Shown here one piece after another: positions 34,572 through 43,109 of a stretch of 64,000 nucleotides of DNA (positions are counted from its first letter, which is position 1; every line of letters starts with the position of its first letter). The translations under genes were made by a program, and so were the position numbers. The stretch comes from Roseomonas sp. GTDB taxonomy: Bacteria > Pseudomonadota > Alphaproteobacteria > Acetobacterales > Acetobacteraceae. The notes under the pieces are model-generated. The model saw only the letters and a program-made list of their open reading frames with translations. It was not told the origin of the DNA and did not search any database. The stretch covers positions 248,001 to 312,000 of the forward strand of contig JADCGF010000017.1 of the NCBI GenBank assembly GCA_020249145.1. Reading direction: 5' to 3'.

Positions 34572-34597
34572 TGGTGCTGTCGGAGAGGATTGAACTC
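34572..34597 (-). repeat. duplicated 3' end of tRNA-Thr (distal att-like site)
   Basis: TGGTGCTGTCGGAGAGGATT, then GAACTC, matches the CCA end, acceptor strand and T-arm of the tRNA-Thr gene at 35535-35560 in 25 of 26 positions and in the same orientation. Nothing else of a tRNA is present here. This is the pattern left when a site-specific element integrates into the 3' end of a tRNA gene: the intact gene stays on one side and a fragment marks the far end. Confidence 0.8.
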
Positions 34598-34751
34598 GTA
34601 TCGGCTCAAGCGTGGGCAAATTTTCTGCCGGTTTGCGACCAACTGCAACGTGATGAACGTATCACGCGTGCTAGTCACAGGCAAACTCAAGCTTGTTTTT
34701 TAGAACCCTTCGGACCATGACTCGATTAGTGACTTCGGCTAAGTTCGCGGG

Positions 34752-35276
34752 ATGAGTGAAGCAGAATGGATAGGGCTAGCAGGCCTAATCGCAAGCTTTG
34801 TTGCTGCCGTTTATGCCGGGCTAGGCTACCATCGCCCGCGAGCGCCAAAGCAACCAGCGCCGCCACGCTTCATCGGCGAGCTTCCTGATAGTGGGCCAGC
34901 TCTTTCAGATTTCCTTTTGAAGAATAATGGCCAGGTCGTTGACCTTGATGTTGGGTTCGCTTGGTTAATGCACGACGATCCAGAACCGGAGGCCGACTTC
35001 ATTCAGGCCGTGCCATTTGAAGACCGAAAGGATGGCTATCGGCTGGTCCTTAGCGATGGTCCACCCGAAGAAGGGACGGTAAACAGGCTCACCAAGTATG
35101 ATATCTTTGACCTACCAGGGCAGCACATGAGTGCGTTTGCAAGTGACCCGGCGGGGGGTCGGTTCGGAATTCTGCGCGGCTCCTTCGTCCCGCGCGAAAA
35201 AGGTGCAGGGAAATTATTCAGCTACGGTGTACTAATACAGGTTGACGAACTGAACCGAGCGCTGTTGAGCAGGTAG
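34752..35276 (+). CDS. hypothetical membrane-anchored protein inside the tRNA-Thr island
   Basis: A 174-residue protein with one N-terminal hydrophobic helix (AEWIGLAGLIASFVAAVYAG) and a soluble, acidic remainder: YHRPRAPKQPAPPRFIGELP, LKNNGQVVDLDVGFAWLMHD, FSYGVLIQVDELNRALL. The LKNNGQVVDLDV stretch looks like a beta-sandwich strand pair, but I recognise no family. Codon use is less GC-biased than flanking genes, consistent with transfer. Its position inside a tRNA-bounded island suggests an accessory function such as defence or envelope modification; that is inference only. Confidence 0.6.
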   Translation: MSEAEWIGLAGLIASFVAAVYAGLGYHRPRAPKQPAPPRFIGELPDSGPALSDFLLKNNGQVVDLDVGFAWLMHDDPEPEADFIQAVPFEDRKDGYRLVLSDGPPEEGTVNRLTKYDIFDLPGQHMSAFASDPAGGRFGILRGSFVPREKGAGKLFSYGVLIQVDELNRALLSR

Positions 35277-35534
35277 CAGATCGCAGGCGGCTTCTCTACC
35301 GCCTCCTCGGGATCTTTTGTTCTGAGGGTCGCAATACCTTGGGATTTCTCAAAGTCCGCGCCGAGGTCCCTGGGGGATTCTGGGCCTGACCAAGCCCAGC
35401 AAGCACGCTCCGGTGTGATTCGCGCCGCGCCGCATGTGTCAGAAACGTGCCGCAGTTCCACACCTGTTCACGCGCTTTGGTGCTTTTCTGTTCCACTTCG
35501 CGGCGGCAATACCAGCGCTAAGCCATTGAAAAGA

Positions 35535-35609
<75 letters not shown>

Positions 35610-35702
35610 CAAGGCCCTGGCGGACGCGCATCCTCTAGCCCCAGCCTGGGGCGTCCCGCAACCCCTTGATGCAGGCAGAATGCGCTGCCAATTCATGCCC
35701 GC

Positions 35703-35867
35703 ATGGAAAAGCACGGCAAAACCCCGCCCAAGCCCGCATTGTCCCGCGAAGAAAGGCTGGCCGCGGCACTTCGGGAGAATCTGCGCCGCCGCAAGGCCAA
35801 GGCGCGGGCGCTTGATGCCGCGGCAGCGCCCCCCAAGCCAGACAGCCCGGAAAAACCAAGGGAATAA
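35703..35867 (+). CDS. 54-residue basic small protein upstream of accD
   Basis: ATG at 35703, TAA at 35865-35867. The product is Lys/Arg/Ala-rich and helical in the middle: LSREERLAAALRENLRRRKA, then KARALDAAAAPPKPDSPEKP. The SREERLAAALRENLRRRK block looks like the small conserved proteins I recall just before accD in some Rhodospirillales. There is no ribosome site of note (leader is short after the tRNA). Function unknown. The accD ATG is 77 bases downstream. Confidence 0.65.
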   Translation: MEKHGKTPPKPALSREERLAAALRENLRRRKAKARALDAAAAPPKPDSPEKPRE

Positions 35868-35944
35868 AGCCGGGTTTCCCCCGGGGGGCCAACTGCGCTA
35901 TTTCCCACCCCCAAGGGGCTCCGGCCCAAGCTTAAGGATATGCC

Positions 35945-36838
35945 ATGAACTGGATCAGCGATTGGGCCCTGCCGAAGATCCAGGGCCTGTTCAAGCGGGA
36001 AGCGCCGGAAAACCTCTGGCATAATTGCCCTGCCTGCCAGCAGATGATCTTCCATCGAGACCTCGAAAAGGCGCTGCGCGTTTGCTCCCATTGCGGGCAT
36101 CACATGCGCCTGGGTGCCGTGCAGCGGCTGGAAGCCACCTTGGACCCTGGCTTTTCCCGCATTGAATTGCCCAAGGCGCCGGCTGATCCGCTGCGCTTTC
36201 GTGACCAGCGCCGCTATGCGGATAGGCTGCGCGAAAGCCAAACCAAGACAAGCATGGATGATGCGGTGGCCGTGGCGCATGGCACCATCAATGGGCGCCG
36301 CGCGGTCGTCGCCGCCTTCGAATTCGCCTTCATGGGCGGGTCCATGGGCGCCGGCGTGGGTGAGGCTATTGTCACCGCGGCCAAGCTTGCCGTGCTGCAA
36401 AATGCGCCGTTGATTGTGTTTACTGCCTCGGGCGGCGCGCGCATGCAGGAAGGCGCTGTCAGCCTCATGCAAATGCCGCGCACGGTGATTGCAACGCGCA
36501 TGGTGAAAGAAGCGGGCCTGCCCTTCATCACCGTATTGTGTGACCCGACCACGGGCGGTGTCACCGCCAGCTTCGCCATGCTGGGCGATATCCAAATCGC
36601 CGAACCTGGTGCCCTGATCGGCTTCGCCGGCGCGCGGGTGATTGAACAGACCGTGCGCGAAAAACTGCCAGAAGGCTTCCAACGCGCCGAATATCTGCTG
36701 GAACACGGCATTCTGGATATGGTGGTGAAGCGGGGCGAGATGCGCGAAACGCTCGCCCGCGTGATTTCACTGCTGCGCGAACCGCTGCTCACGCGCAGCG
36801 GTGAAGAAGCCGAAGCCGCCACCGCACCCGCCGAATAA
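35945..36838 (+). CDS. accD: acetyl-CoA carboxylase carboxyltransferase subunit beta
   Basis: A 297-residue subunit forming, with AccA, the carboxyltransferase that makes malonyl-CoA for fatty acid synthesis. The four-cysteine zinc ribbon is at the N-terminus (WHNCPACQQMIFHRDLE, VCSHCGHHMRL). The crotonase-fold core follows: FMGGSMGAGVGEAIVTAAKL, FTASGGARMQEGAVSLMQM, and ALIGFAGARVIEQTVREKLP. The C-terminus has a short Glu/Ala-rich tail. The folC GTG starts five bases after its stop, the classic accD-folC pair. The trp genes that often precede accD in Alphaproteobacteria are absent; a tRNA island lies there instead. Confidence 0.95.
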   Translation: MNWISDWALPKIQGLFKREAPENLWHNCPACQQMIFHRDLEKALRVCSHCGHHMRLGAVQRLEATLDPGFSRIELPKAPADPLRFRDQRRYADRLRESQTKTSMDDAVAVAHGTINGRRAVVAAFEFAFMGGSMGAGVGEAIVTAAKLAVLQNAPLIVFTASGGARMQEGAVSLMQMPRTVIATRMVKEAGLPFITVLCDPTTGGVTASFAMLGDIQIAEPGALIGFAGARVIEQTVREKLPEGFQRAEYLLEHGILDMVVKRGEMRETLARVISLLREPLLTRSGEEAEAATAPAE

Positions 36839-36843
36839 TTCCC

Positions 36844-38115
36844 GTGTCCCGCGCTGAAGCGATTGTGGAGCGTCTGCATACGCTCCACCCCAAGCTTATT
36901 GATCTGAGCCTTGGCCGGATGGAGGCTTTGCTGGCAAAGCTCGGCCATCCGGAACGGCGCCTGCCGCCCGTGATCCATGTGGCGGGGACCAATGGCAAGG
37001 GCTCAACCTGCGCTTTTCTGCGCGCCATCGGCGAAGCGGCGGGGCAGCGCGTGCATGTCTATACCTCGCCCCATCTGGTGCATTTTCACGAACGCATCCG
37101 GCTGGCGGGCGACTACGTGACGGATGAGGTGCTGACCGCAACTTTGGAAGAAGTGGAAGCGGTGAATGAAGGCGCGCCGATCACGGTATTTGAAGTGACC
37201 ACGGCGGCGGCCTTTGTGCTGTTCAGCTGCGTGCCGGCTGATTTGCTGGTGCTGGAAGTGGGCCTGGGCGGGCGGCTGGATGCGACCAATGTCGTGCCGC
37301 GCCCGGCGGCATCCGCCATTACCTCCATTTCCATGGATCACATGGATTTTCTGGGCGATACGCTCGGCAAAATCGCGGGTGAGAAAGCCGGCATCATGCG
37401 CAGCGGTGTGCCTTGCGCCACGGGCGCGCAAGCCGCAGCAGCGCTGGAAGTGATCAGCGCCACGGCTGCCGCCCGCGGCGCGCCGTTGCTGCGGCGCGGG
37501 CAGGATTGGTTTTGTGAGGCAACGCCAGAAGGTCTGCACTATCGCGATGCCACAGGCGCGCTGAGCCTGCCGCCGCCGGGGCTGATCGGCCCGCATCAGG
37601 CGGATAATGCCGGCATTGCCATTACTGCCTTGCGTGCCGCTGGCCTGCCATGGCTGAATGATGCGGCGATTGCTGAGGGAATTGCCAAGGCCACCTGGCC
37701 CGCGCGGTTGCAGCGCCTTTCGGGCCGGCTTTCTGCATTGCTGCCAAAAGGTTTTTCGCTTTGGCTCGATGGCGGGCATAATGCCGGGGCGGGGCAGGCG
37801 CTGGCCCAGCATTTCACGCAATGGCGCGATCAGCCTTTGCATCTTATCATCGGCATGAAGCAGGGCAAGGCGAGTGCGGAATTCCTCCGGCCGCTGCTGC
37901 CCTTTGCCACCAGCATCCATGCGGTTGCCGAACCCGGTCAGCATCTGGCGATGAGTGTCGCGGACATCATCACTGCCAGCGGTGGTATTGCCGAAGCAGG
38001 GCCGACCGTTACCGAAGCGCTGGGCAAAATCGCCGACCGCGCAAAGCCGGGCCGCGTCTTGATTGCGGGCAGTCTCTATCTGGCGGGTGAAGTGCTGAAA
38101 TCTGACCTTGGTTGA
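36844..38115 (+). CDS. folC: bifunctional folylpolyglutamate/dihydrofolate synthase
   Basis: A 423-residue Mur-ligase-superfamily enzyme that adds glutamate to dihydropteroate and folates. The P-loop is VIHVAGTNGKGSTCAFLRAI (about residues 43-62), followed by YTSPHLVHFHERIRLAG, TTAAAFVLFSCVPADLLVLE and EVGLGGRLDATNVV. The Mur-type lysine region and the C-terminal domain (LWLDGGHNAGAGQALAQH) are complete. Start is GTG at 36844 (SRAEAIVERLHTLHPKLIDL), five bases after accD. Confidence 0.93.
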   Translation: MSRAEAIVERLHTLHPKLIDLSLGRMEALLAKLGHPERRLPPVIHVAGTNGKGSTCAFLRAIGEAAGQRVHVYTSPHLVHFHERIRLAGDYVTDEVLTATLEEVEAVNEGAPITVFEVTTAAAFVLFSCVPADLLVLEVGLGGRLDATNVVPRPAASAITSISMDHMDFLGDTLGKIAGEKAGIMRSGVPCATGAQAAAALEVISATAAARGAPLLRRGQDWFCEATPEGLHYRDATGALSLPPPGLIGPHQADNAGIAITALRAAGLPWLNDAAIAEGIAKATWPARLQRLSGRLSALLPKGFSLWLDGGHNAGAGQALAQHFTQWRDQPLHLIIGMKQGKASAEFLRPLLPFATSIHAVAEPGQHLAMSVADIITASGGIAEAGPTVTEALGKIADRAKPGRVLIAGSLYLAGEVLKSDLG

Positions 38116-38140
38116 ACATCAGCCCTTTGCGGGAGGCGCC

Positions 38141-39151
38141 CTATTGTGTCCGGCGCGAAAGCGAAACCGCATAGGAAGAAGCGCGCGCCTGCAGGGTTGG
38201 ATCATCGCTCATTTCAATCCCCGGTGCCTGATCAAGGATCATGAAGCTGATCGGATCACATGGCCCACCGGGGCCGGCGGAAACCTCGGTCACCGTCAGT
38301 CGGCCCACAATGGCGCGCGGGCGATCATCCGGCCAGGCGATTGTTGGGTTCAGTAAATCATCACCCTGCCCGGGGAATTGCAGCACCATGTCGAATTCCA
38401 CAGGCGCGGTGCCAATCCGCCGACGCAGATCATCGGCCAGATAATTATTGCCAAGGCTTTGCATCTGCTCCGCTGTCAGCCGTTCCACCCCTGCGCGCGG
38501 TTCAAACACCCAGCGCGCCGGGCGCACCTGGCCATCCTGCCCGCGAAACATGAAGGTATTCACCCCCCAATAGGGCGTGGTGGCGAAGCTCGCCGGCGGC
38601 GCATTGGCGGCAAGGTAGCGGGCCTGATTGCCGACCGAAGGATTGGCGGCAACGAAGGCCGCAAAGGCCGCGGCACGTTCAGGATTGGGTCTGCCTGTCG
38701 CCGGATCATTCGCGCGCGCTAGCAGCCCATCCACCAGCGCCTGTGGCGTGGGCGAACCAAAAACCGGCGTTGAGATATTCGCCATTTCAAACAAATCGCC
38801 AGAAGGCGCTTCGAAGCGGATGGAAAGGCTGCGCGTGCCACGCGCGGTATCCGATGCATTTGGATTGGCGCCCGCAACACCGAAACGGATCAGCGCCGCA
38901 TTGCGCTGGCCGCTGAAGACGGGCGCCACGGAAAGCCTGGTGCCTTCAGCGGTCGCCACGAAATGTCCGGCTGCACAAACGCCCTTGGGATGGCTCGGGC
39001 GATGGGTGCGCACCGGCCCAAGCACGGCTTCAAAGGCGTCCACGATCACTTCAGGGCTTGGCTACGCCGAAGCACGACCCGATGATACAAGCAGTGCCGA
39101 AATGGCAGCACCAGCGAAGATGGCAAGGCGGCTCGGGAGTGTGGCGGACAT
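38141..39151 (-). pseudogene. catalase-family peroxidase (SrpA-like) interrupted by an in-frame amber codon after its signal peptide
   Basis: From the ATG at 39151 (ribosome site GGGAG) the frame encodes a signal peptide, MSATLPSRLAIFAGAAISAL then LVSSGRASA, and meets TAG at 39062-39064 as codon 30. The same frame then continues PSPEVIVDAFEAVLG into a complete heme catalase-like domain: HRPSHPKGVCAAGHF with the distal His, IRFEAPSGDLFEMANISTPV, and NNYLADDLRRRIGTAPVEFD. The TAG sits exactly where a signal-peptidase site and a Q-P-S mature start would be expected, so a single CAG-to-TAG change explains it. A GTG restart at 39049 would yield a cytoplasmic protein without export signal. Either a recent pseudogene, a readthrough-dependent gene or a sequencing error. 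Confidence 0.75.
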
Positions 39152-39402
39152 GATGTTTTACTCCCAGGCGCGTGATGGATCGAACCAATCTCAGGGGGCG
39201 TCTTTGCGGCGCTTTAGCCTCGCCCCGTTTCGATGATCATCCGATTCTCGTTTGCGAGAGTCAAGAAATTTCGTCTTTTTCCAACTCCCATTGATTACTA
39301 CCCACGCACCCAATTCCGCAGCCCGATGGGCCTGATGCGCCTTGCTTGGCTGATGAGGTGTCCGGCGCGGCGCTTGAACCCGTGGCGCGACCGCGCCCTA
39401 CC

Positions 39403-39496
39403 AAGGAACTCCCTTGACCAGGCGTAGTACAGGCCCTCGGCGATGGCTTCGCGGCGGCATGGGGGAGCGATGCTTTCCGCGCCGCGCGCTTCATTT
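39403..39496 (-). pseudogene. IS3-family transposase OrfA fragment
   Basis: On the minus strand this stretch translates ESIAPPCRREAIAEGLYYAW followed by SREFL. That is close to the helix-turn-helix end of IS3-type OrfA proteins (…IAELCRREGIAE-x-LYY-x-WSKEFLE). The frame has no ATG nearby and the homology stops after EFL, where the remaining sequence no longer resembles a transposase. No inverted repeats or OrfB are present, so it is a scrap of an old insertion. Confidence 0.6.
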
Positions 39497-39549
39497 GTCT
39501 GTTGCGTTGGCGAATAAACTACCCCCCGCTGCCTCCGCCTTCCCCCTGA

Positions 39550-39596
39550 GCCTTTTCAAGCCAAGTGGCGTCGCTTGGCGGCTCGGAAAATGCGAC
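39550..39596. repeat. 47-bp palindromic dispersed repeat, copy 2 (intergenic)
   Basis: Inverted relative to copy 1 at 32396-32442 and identical at 41 of 47 positions. It forms TTTTCAAGCCAAGTGG / CGCTTGGCGGCTCGGAAAA nested arms, with weaker pairing in the centre than copy 1. It lies 12 bases beyond the stop of the EmrA-like gene, where it could also act as a 3' hairpin. Confidence 0.75.
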
Positions 39597-39608
39597 CAAG
39601 AAAATGCT

Positions 39609-40694
39609 TCAGGGGCTTTTCGCCGCGTGCTCACGCGGTGAGGAAGCTCTGAACAAATCAAAAAACCCCGCCACCACATCCGCAATACTCCGCCCGCGCC
39701 CGGTATCAATCGAAACCGTCGCGGTCACGCCGGCGCGCAAAGGGGGCTCGCCCTCATGCAGTTCCAGGCGGATGCGCACGGGCAGGCGCTGCACCACCTT
39801 CACCCAATTGCCGGAGGCATTTTGCGGCGGCAGTATCGCAAACTCCGCCCCCGTGGCCGGGCTGATGCTTTCCACCACGCCCTTCCAGGTCACATTCGGG
39901 TAGATATCCAGCACCACATCCACGCGCTGGCCCACGGCCACATGGGTCAGCGTGGTTTCCTTCAAATTTGCATCCACCCAGGGGCGGCTATCTGAAACCA
40001 GGGCGAAAATCGGGGTCGCCGCGCGCAATTGCTCGCCCACTTGCAGGCGCAAATTCACCACCGTGCCGCCGGTCGGCGCCTTTATCTCCGTGCGCGCCAA
40101 ATCCAGCGCCGCGCGGTCGCGTTCGGCCATTTTCTCCCGCACTTGGGGGTGGTCATCCACCGGCAAATCCGCATCACCCTTCAGCGTGGTCAACAGGCGC
40201 ACCAGGCGCTGGCGCAGCACATTCATACGGTCCTGCGCCACCTGAGCGTCATATTGGGTTTCTTCCATGCGCGCGGTGGGGGCGATGCCGCGGCTGGCCA
40301 ATTCTTCTTGCCGGCGCGCCTGGCGCGCGAGGAAGGCCACGCGCTTTTCAAGCTCCGCCATTTCGCCCTGGGTTTCCTGATAGGTCGCGCGGGAGAGTTC
40401 AACCTGCGTGCGGGCGGAATCCAACTCAGCCTCGGCCTTTTCCAGCGCCAGGCGGAAGGGGGCGGGGTCAAGGCGCAGCAGCACGGCGCCGGCGGCCACG
40501 CGCGCATGGTCGCGCACCAGCACTTCCGTGATGCGGCCGGCGACTTCCGGCGCAATCTGCACGATATCAGCGCGGACATAGGCGTTTTCGGTGGTGATGT
40601 AGCGCCCGCCGGTCAGCCAAAAGCCAATCGCCACCAGCAGCGCCAGGGTGGGCACGCCCACCGGCAGCACAAGGCGCAAAAGCCGGCCCTGCAT
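39609..40694 (-). CDS. HlyD/EmrA-type membrane fusion protein
   Basis: A 361-residue periplasmic adaptor of an MFS multidrug pump. One N-terminal membrane helix (LLRLVLPVGVPTLALLVAIG) is followed by the lipoyl-type half motif (TTENAYVRADIVQIAPEVAG, RITEVLVRDHARVAAGAVLL) and a long coiled-coil hairpin (ALEKAEAELDSARTQVELSR to YDAQVAQDRMNVLRQRLVRL). The second half motif is RTEIKAPTGGTVVNLRLQVG and the beta domain ends PLRAGVTATVSIDTGRGRS. I start at ATG 40694; an in-frame extension to 40814 would overlap the divergent MFS promoter. It pairs with the EmrB-like gene diverging from it. Confidence 0.85.
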   Translation of the reverse strand: MQGRLLRLVLPVGVPTLALLVAIGFWLTGGRYITTENAYVRADIVQIAPEVAGRITEVLVRDHARVAAGAVLLRLDPAPFRLALEKAEAELDSARTQVELSRATYQETQGEMAELEKRVAFLARQARRQEELASRGIAPTARMEETQYDAQVAQDRMNVLRQRLVRLLTTLKGDADLPVDDHPQVREKMAERDRAALDLARTEIKAPTGGTVVNLRLQVGEQLRAATPIFALVSDSRPWVDANLKETTLTHVAVGQRVDVVLDIYPNVTWKGVVESISPATGAEFAILPPQNASGNWVKVVQRLPVRIRLELHEGEPPLRAGVTATVSIDTGRGRSIADVVAGFFDLFRASSPREHAAKSP

Positions 40695-40850
40695 GGTCAA
40701 TAGCCCCTGGGCGTATCGGAGGGGCTTAAGATAGGCTCGCCACCGGCGCCAAGACTTGGCAGTATTCGTTCCCTCATCACCCTCAGCTTGGCAGGAAAAG
40801 GCCATGTCCGCCATAGGCTTGCGGGATATTTATCGGCGAAAACCGCTCTG

Positions 40851-42365
40851 ATGTCGGAAACCAACCCGATATTGGAATTGTCGGTCACGCGCCGCTGCCT
40901 GATCCTGGCGGCGGTGGTGATGGGGGCGACGCTTTACGCGACCACGCTGCTGGTGGCTTCAACGCTGCTGCCGCAAATGCAGGGCAGCCTGGCCGCGACG
41001 GCGGATGAAATTGCCTGGACCACCACCTTCAATATCCTGGCAACGGCGATTGTGACGCCCATGACAGGCTGGCTGGTGGCGCGTTCGGGCCGCCGCAAGG
41101 TGATGCTGTTCTGCGTGGCCGGCTTCACCGTCGCGACCTATCTGGTGGGGCAGGCGGAATCGCTGGAAACCGTGGTGCTGTGGCGCATTGTGCAGGGCGG
41201 CATCGGCGCACCCGTCATTCCTTTGGCGAATGCGATTGTGCTGGATAGTTTCCCGCGCAAGCAGGCAGGGTTGGTAAGCTCCATCTTCGGCATGACCGTG
41301 GTGTTGGGCCCGGTGATCGGCCCAGTATTCGGCGGGCAATTGGCTGAAGCTTATGGCTGGCGCTGGGCTTTTTACATGATTGTGCCGGCGGGCGTGCTGG
41401 CCACCTTCGCGCTTTGGGCGACGCTGCCGGAAGATGAGTCCAGCAAGCCCGTGCCGCTGGATTGGACCGGGTTTCTGGCGCTGACCGTTGCGATTTCCTG
41501 CGTGCAATTGATCCTTTCACGCGGGCAGCGCTTGGATTGGTATGAATCGAATGAGATCATTATCGAAACCCTCATTGCTGCCTTGGCGTTTTATGTTTTC
41601 ATTGCGCATAGCCTGACGGCGAAGCAGCCCTTTTTGAATTTGCGCCTGTTGCTGGATAGGAATTACGCCATCGGGCTTTTGCTGGTGTTCATCTATGGCA
41701 TGGTGAATTTCACGCCGATTGTGCTGCTGCCATCGCTGTTGCAGCAATATGCCGGCTATCCGGATAGCGTGATCGGGGAAATCGTTGGCTTTCGCGGCAT
41801 TGGCGGCACCATCGGCTTCGCGCTGACCTTCCTGATTGGCCGCTGGGACCCGCGGATTGGCATGGCGATAGGCTTCGCCGCCATGGTAGCCGCCGGGCTT
41901 TGGCTGATGAGTTTTGATTTGAATGTCAGCGAAGAAGCGCTGCTGTGGAACGCCGTGCTGCAAGGCATTTCGGTTGGCATCATCTGGGTGCCACTGACGG
42001 TGTTGACCTTCAAGACTCTGGATCGGGAGCATCTGCCCGAAGCCATGGCTATGTTCCATCTGCTGCGCAATATCGGATCAAGCCTGTTTATTTCGCTGAG
42101 TGTGGCGGAGATTATTCGCTCGGGCGCGGCGAATTACAGCCGGATGACGGAAATGATCTCGCCCTATAATCGCACGCTGCAATTGCCGGGGTCCATGGGT
42201 GGTTTTGGCATGGAAACCGTGCCGGAACTGGCGAAGATGAGCAGCGAGATCGCACGCCAAGCCGCGATGATTGGCTATGTGAATGGGTTCGGGCTGTTTA
42301 CCGCGGCATCAGCGGTGGCGATTGTGCTAGTGGCGTTTTCGGGTGGGCGTGGGAAGGGGGCGTGA
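40851..42365 (+). CDS. DHA2-family MFS efflux transporter, EmrB-like
   Basis: A 504-residue drug:H+ antiporter with 14 membrane segments. Signatures: TLLPQMQGSLAATADEIAWT, motif A in GWLVARSGRRKVMLFCVAGF, motif C in MTVVLGPVIGPVFGGQLAEA and WRWAFYMIVPAGVLATF. The ATG at 40851 (MSETNPILELSVTRRC) is chosen because an earlier open frame is not protein-like. It diverges from the EmrA-type adaptor gene with a 156-base shared control region; normally emrA and emrB are collinear. Together they would export hydrophobic compounds through a TolC-like channel encoded elsewhere. Confidence 0.9.
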   Translation: MSETNPILELSVTRRCLILAAVVMGATLYATTLLVASTLLPQMQGSLAATADEIAWTTTFNILATAIVTPMTGWLVARSGRRKVMLFCVAGFTVATYLVGQAESLETVVLWRIVQGGIGAPVIPLANAIVLDSFPRKQAGLVSSIFGMTVVLGPVIGPVFGGQLAEAYGWRWAFYMIVPAGVLATFALWATLPEDESSKPVPLDWTGFLALTVAISCVQLILSRGQRLDWYESNEIIIETLIAALAFYVFIAHSLTAKQPFLNLRLLLDRNYAIGLLLVFIYGMVNFTPIVLLPSLLQQYAGYPDSVIGEIVGFRGIGGTIGFALTFLIGRWDPRIGMAIGFAAMVAAGLWLMSFDLNVSEEALLWNAVLQGISVGIIWVPLTVLTFKTLDREHLPEAMAMFHLLRNIGSSLFISLSVAEIIRSGAANYSRMTEMISPYNRTLQLPGSMGGFGMETVPELAKMSSEIARQAAMIGYVNGFGLFTAASAVAIVLVAFSGGRGKGA

Positions 42366-43109
42366 TCAAATAAGCGCTGCCAGCGTCTCCCCCAACACCG
42401 CCAAATCCCCCTCCCGCGACAGCCGATGATCCCCATCCTTAATCAGCGTCACGCGCACATCACCACCCGTCACCGCTTCCGCAATCCGCAGCGCATGGCG
42501 CCAGGGCACATCCGGGTCTTGCTGACCTTGTAAAATGCGCAAGGGGCAATCCAGCGCAATCGGCGCACGCAGCAAAAGCTGATTGCGGCCATCTTCAATC
42601 AGCGCACGCGTGATGGGATAAGGCGCGCCGTATTCGCTCGGCCTATGCCACACACCATCGCGCAAAATCGCCTCACGCACGGCAGGCGGAAATGCCGCCC
42701 ACATCAAATCCTCCGTGAAATCTGGCGCCGGCGCTATGCCAATCAGCGCCCGCACCGCAACCTTGCGCCGTGCGGCCAGCAGCAGCGCAATCCAGCCGCC
42801 CATTGAAGACCCGATCAGGATTTGCGGGCCTGCCGTCAGCGCCGCAATCACGCAGGCCGCATCCTCTGCCCAACGCCCAATCGTGCCATCCTCAAACCGT
42901 CCTTCGGATGTGCCATGGCCGGAATAATCAAAGCGCAAAAACGTCTGCCCGCGCGCAGCGCACCATCCCGCGAGGAATTCCGCCTTGCTCCCCGTCATGT
43001 CACTATTGAAGCCGCCCAGAAACACCACGCCAGGCCCGCGCCCGGCCACGCGCCGCCAGGCCAGATGCACGCCATCACCGCGATCAAGCCGCCCGGTTTC
43101 TTCCTTCAT
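42366..43109 (-). CDS. alpha/beta hydrolase
   Basis: A 247-residue serine hydrolase. Oxyanion region VVFLGGFNSDMTGSKAEFLA, RFDYSGHGTSEGRF, the nucleophile elbow LIGSSMGGWIALLLAARRK (Ser), a late aspartate in GQQDPDVPW and the histidine in IKDGDHRLSREGDLA. No signal peptide. The ATG at 43109 overlaps the FAH-family stop by four bases (ATGA), so the two form an operon; related small hydrolases of this type act as palmitoyl or acyl esterases. Substrate unknown. Confidence 0.85.
   Translation of the reverse strand: MKEETGRLDRGDGVHLAWRRVAGRGPGVVFLGGFNSDMTGSKAEFLAGWCAARGQTFLRFDYSGHGTSEGRFEDGTIGRWAEDAACVIAALTAGPQILIGSSMGGWIALLLAARRKVAVRALIGIAPAPDFTEDLMWAAFPPAVREAILRDGVWHRPSEYGAPYPITRALIEDGRNQLLLRAPIALDCPLRILQGQQDPDVPWRHALRIAEAVTGGDVRVTLIKDGDHRLSREGDLAVLGETLAALI

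Larger units (their letters stand above)
34572..35534. mobile_element. small tRNA-Thr-borne island or integrated-element remnant
   Basis: The segment lies downstream of the 3' end of tRNA-Thr and is bounded by the tRNA gene and its partial duplicate, as expected for an element inserted by a tyrosine recombinase. It is about 0.96 kb, visibly lower in GC than its surroundings, and holds one complete gene (34752-35276) and no integrase. The stretch 35277-35534 has no gene I can support. It is either a decayed island or a satellite mobilised in trans. Confidence 0.6.
39152..39608. other. gene-poor stretch holding an IS scrap and a palindromic repeat
   Basis: 457 bases between the catalase-like gene and the efflux gene. 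It contains the catalase leader near 39155-39165, an IS3-type transposase fragment at 39403-39496 and one 47-bp palindromic repeat at 39550-39596. The remainder (39180-39400) shows no gene that I can support; short open frames on both strands there have no protein-like features. Confidence 0.6.

Noticed and set aside
34572..34597. A second complete tRNA gene
   Set aside because: Only the 3' 26 bases match; D-arm and anticodon stem are missing.
39062..39064. Pyrrolysine or other recoding at the amber codon
   Set aside because: No pyrrolysine machinery or insertion element is visible and catalases do not need it. A point mutation or sequencing error is simpler, although readthrough is not excluded.
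39261..39494. 77-residue minus-strand open frame
   Set aside because: Composition is not protein-like and it runs out of frame over the transposase fragment, which is the better reading there.
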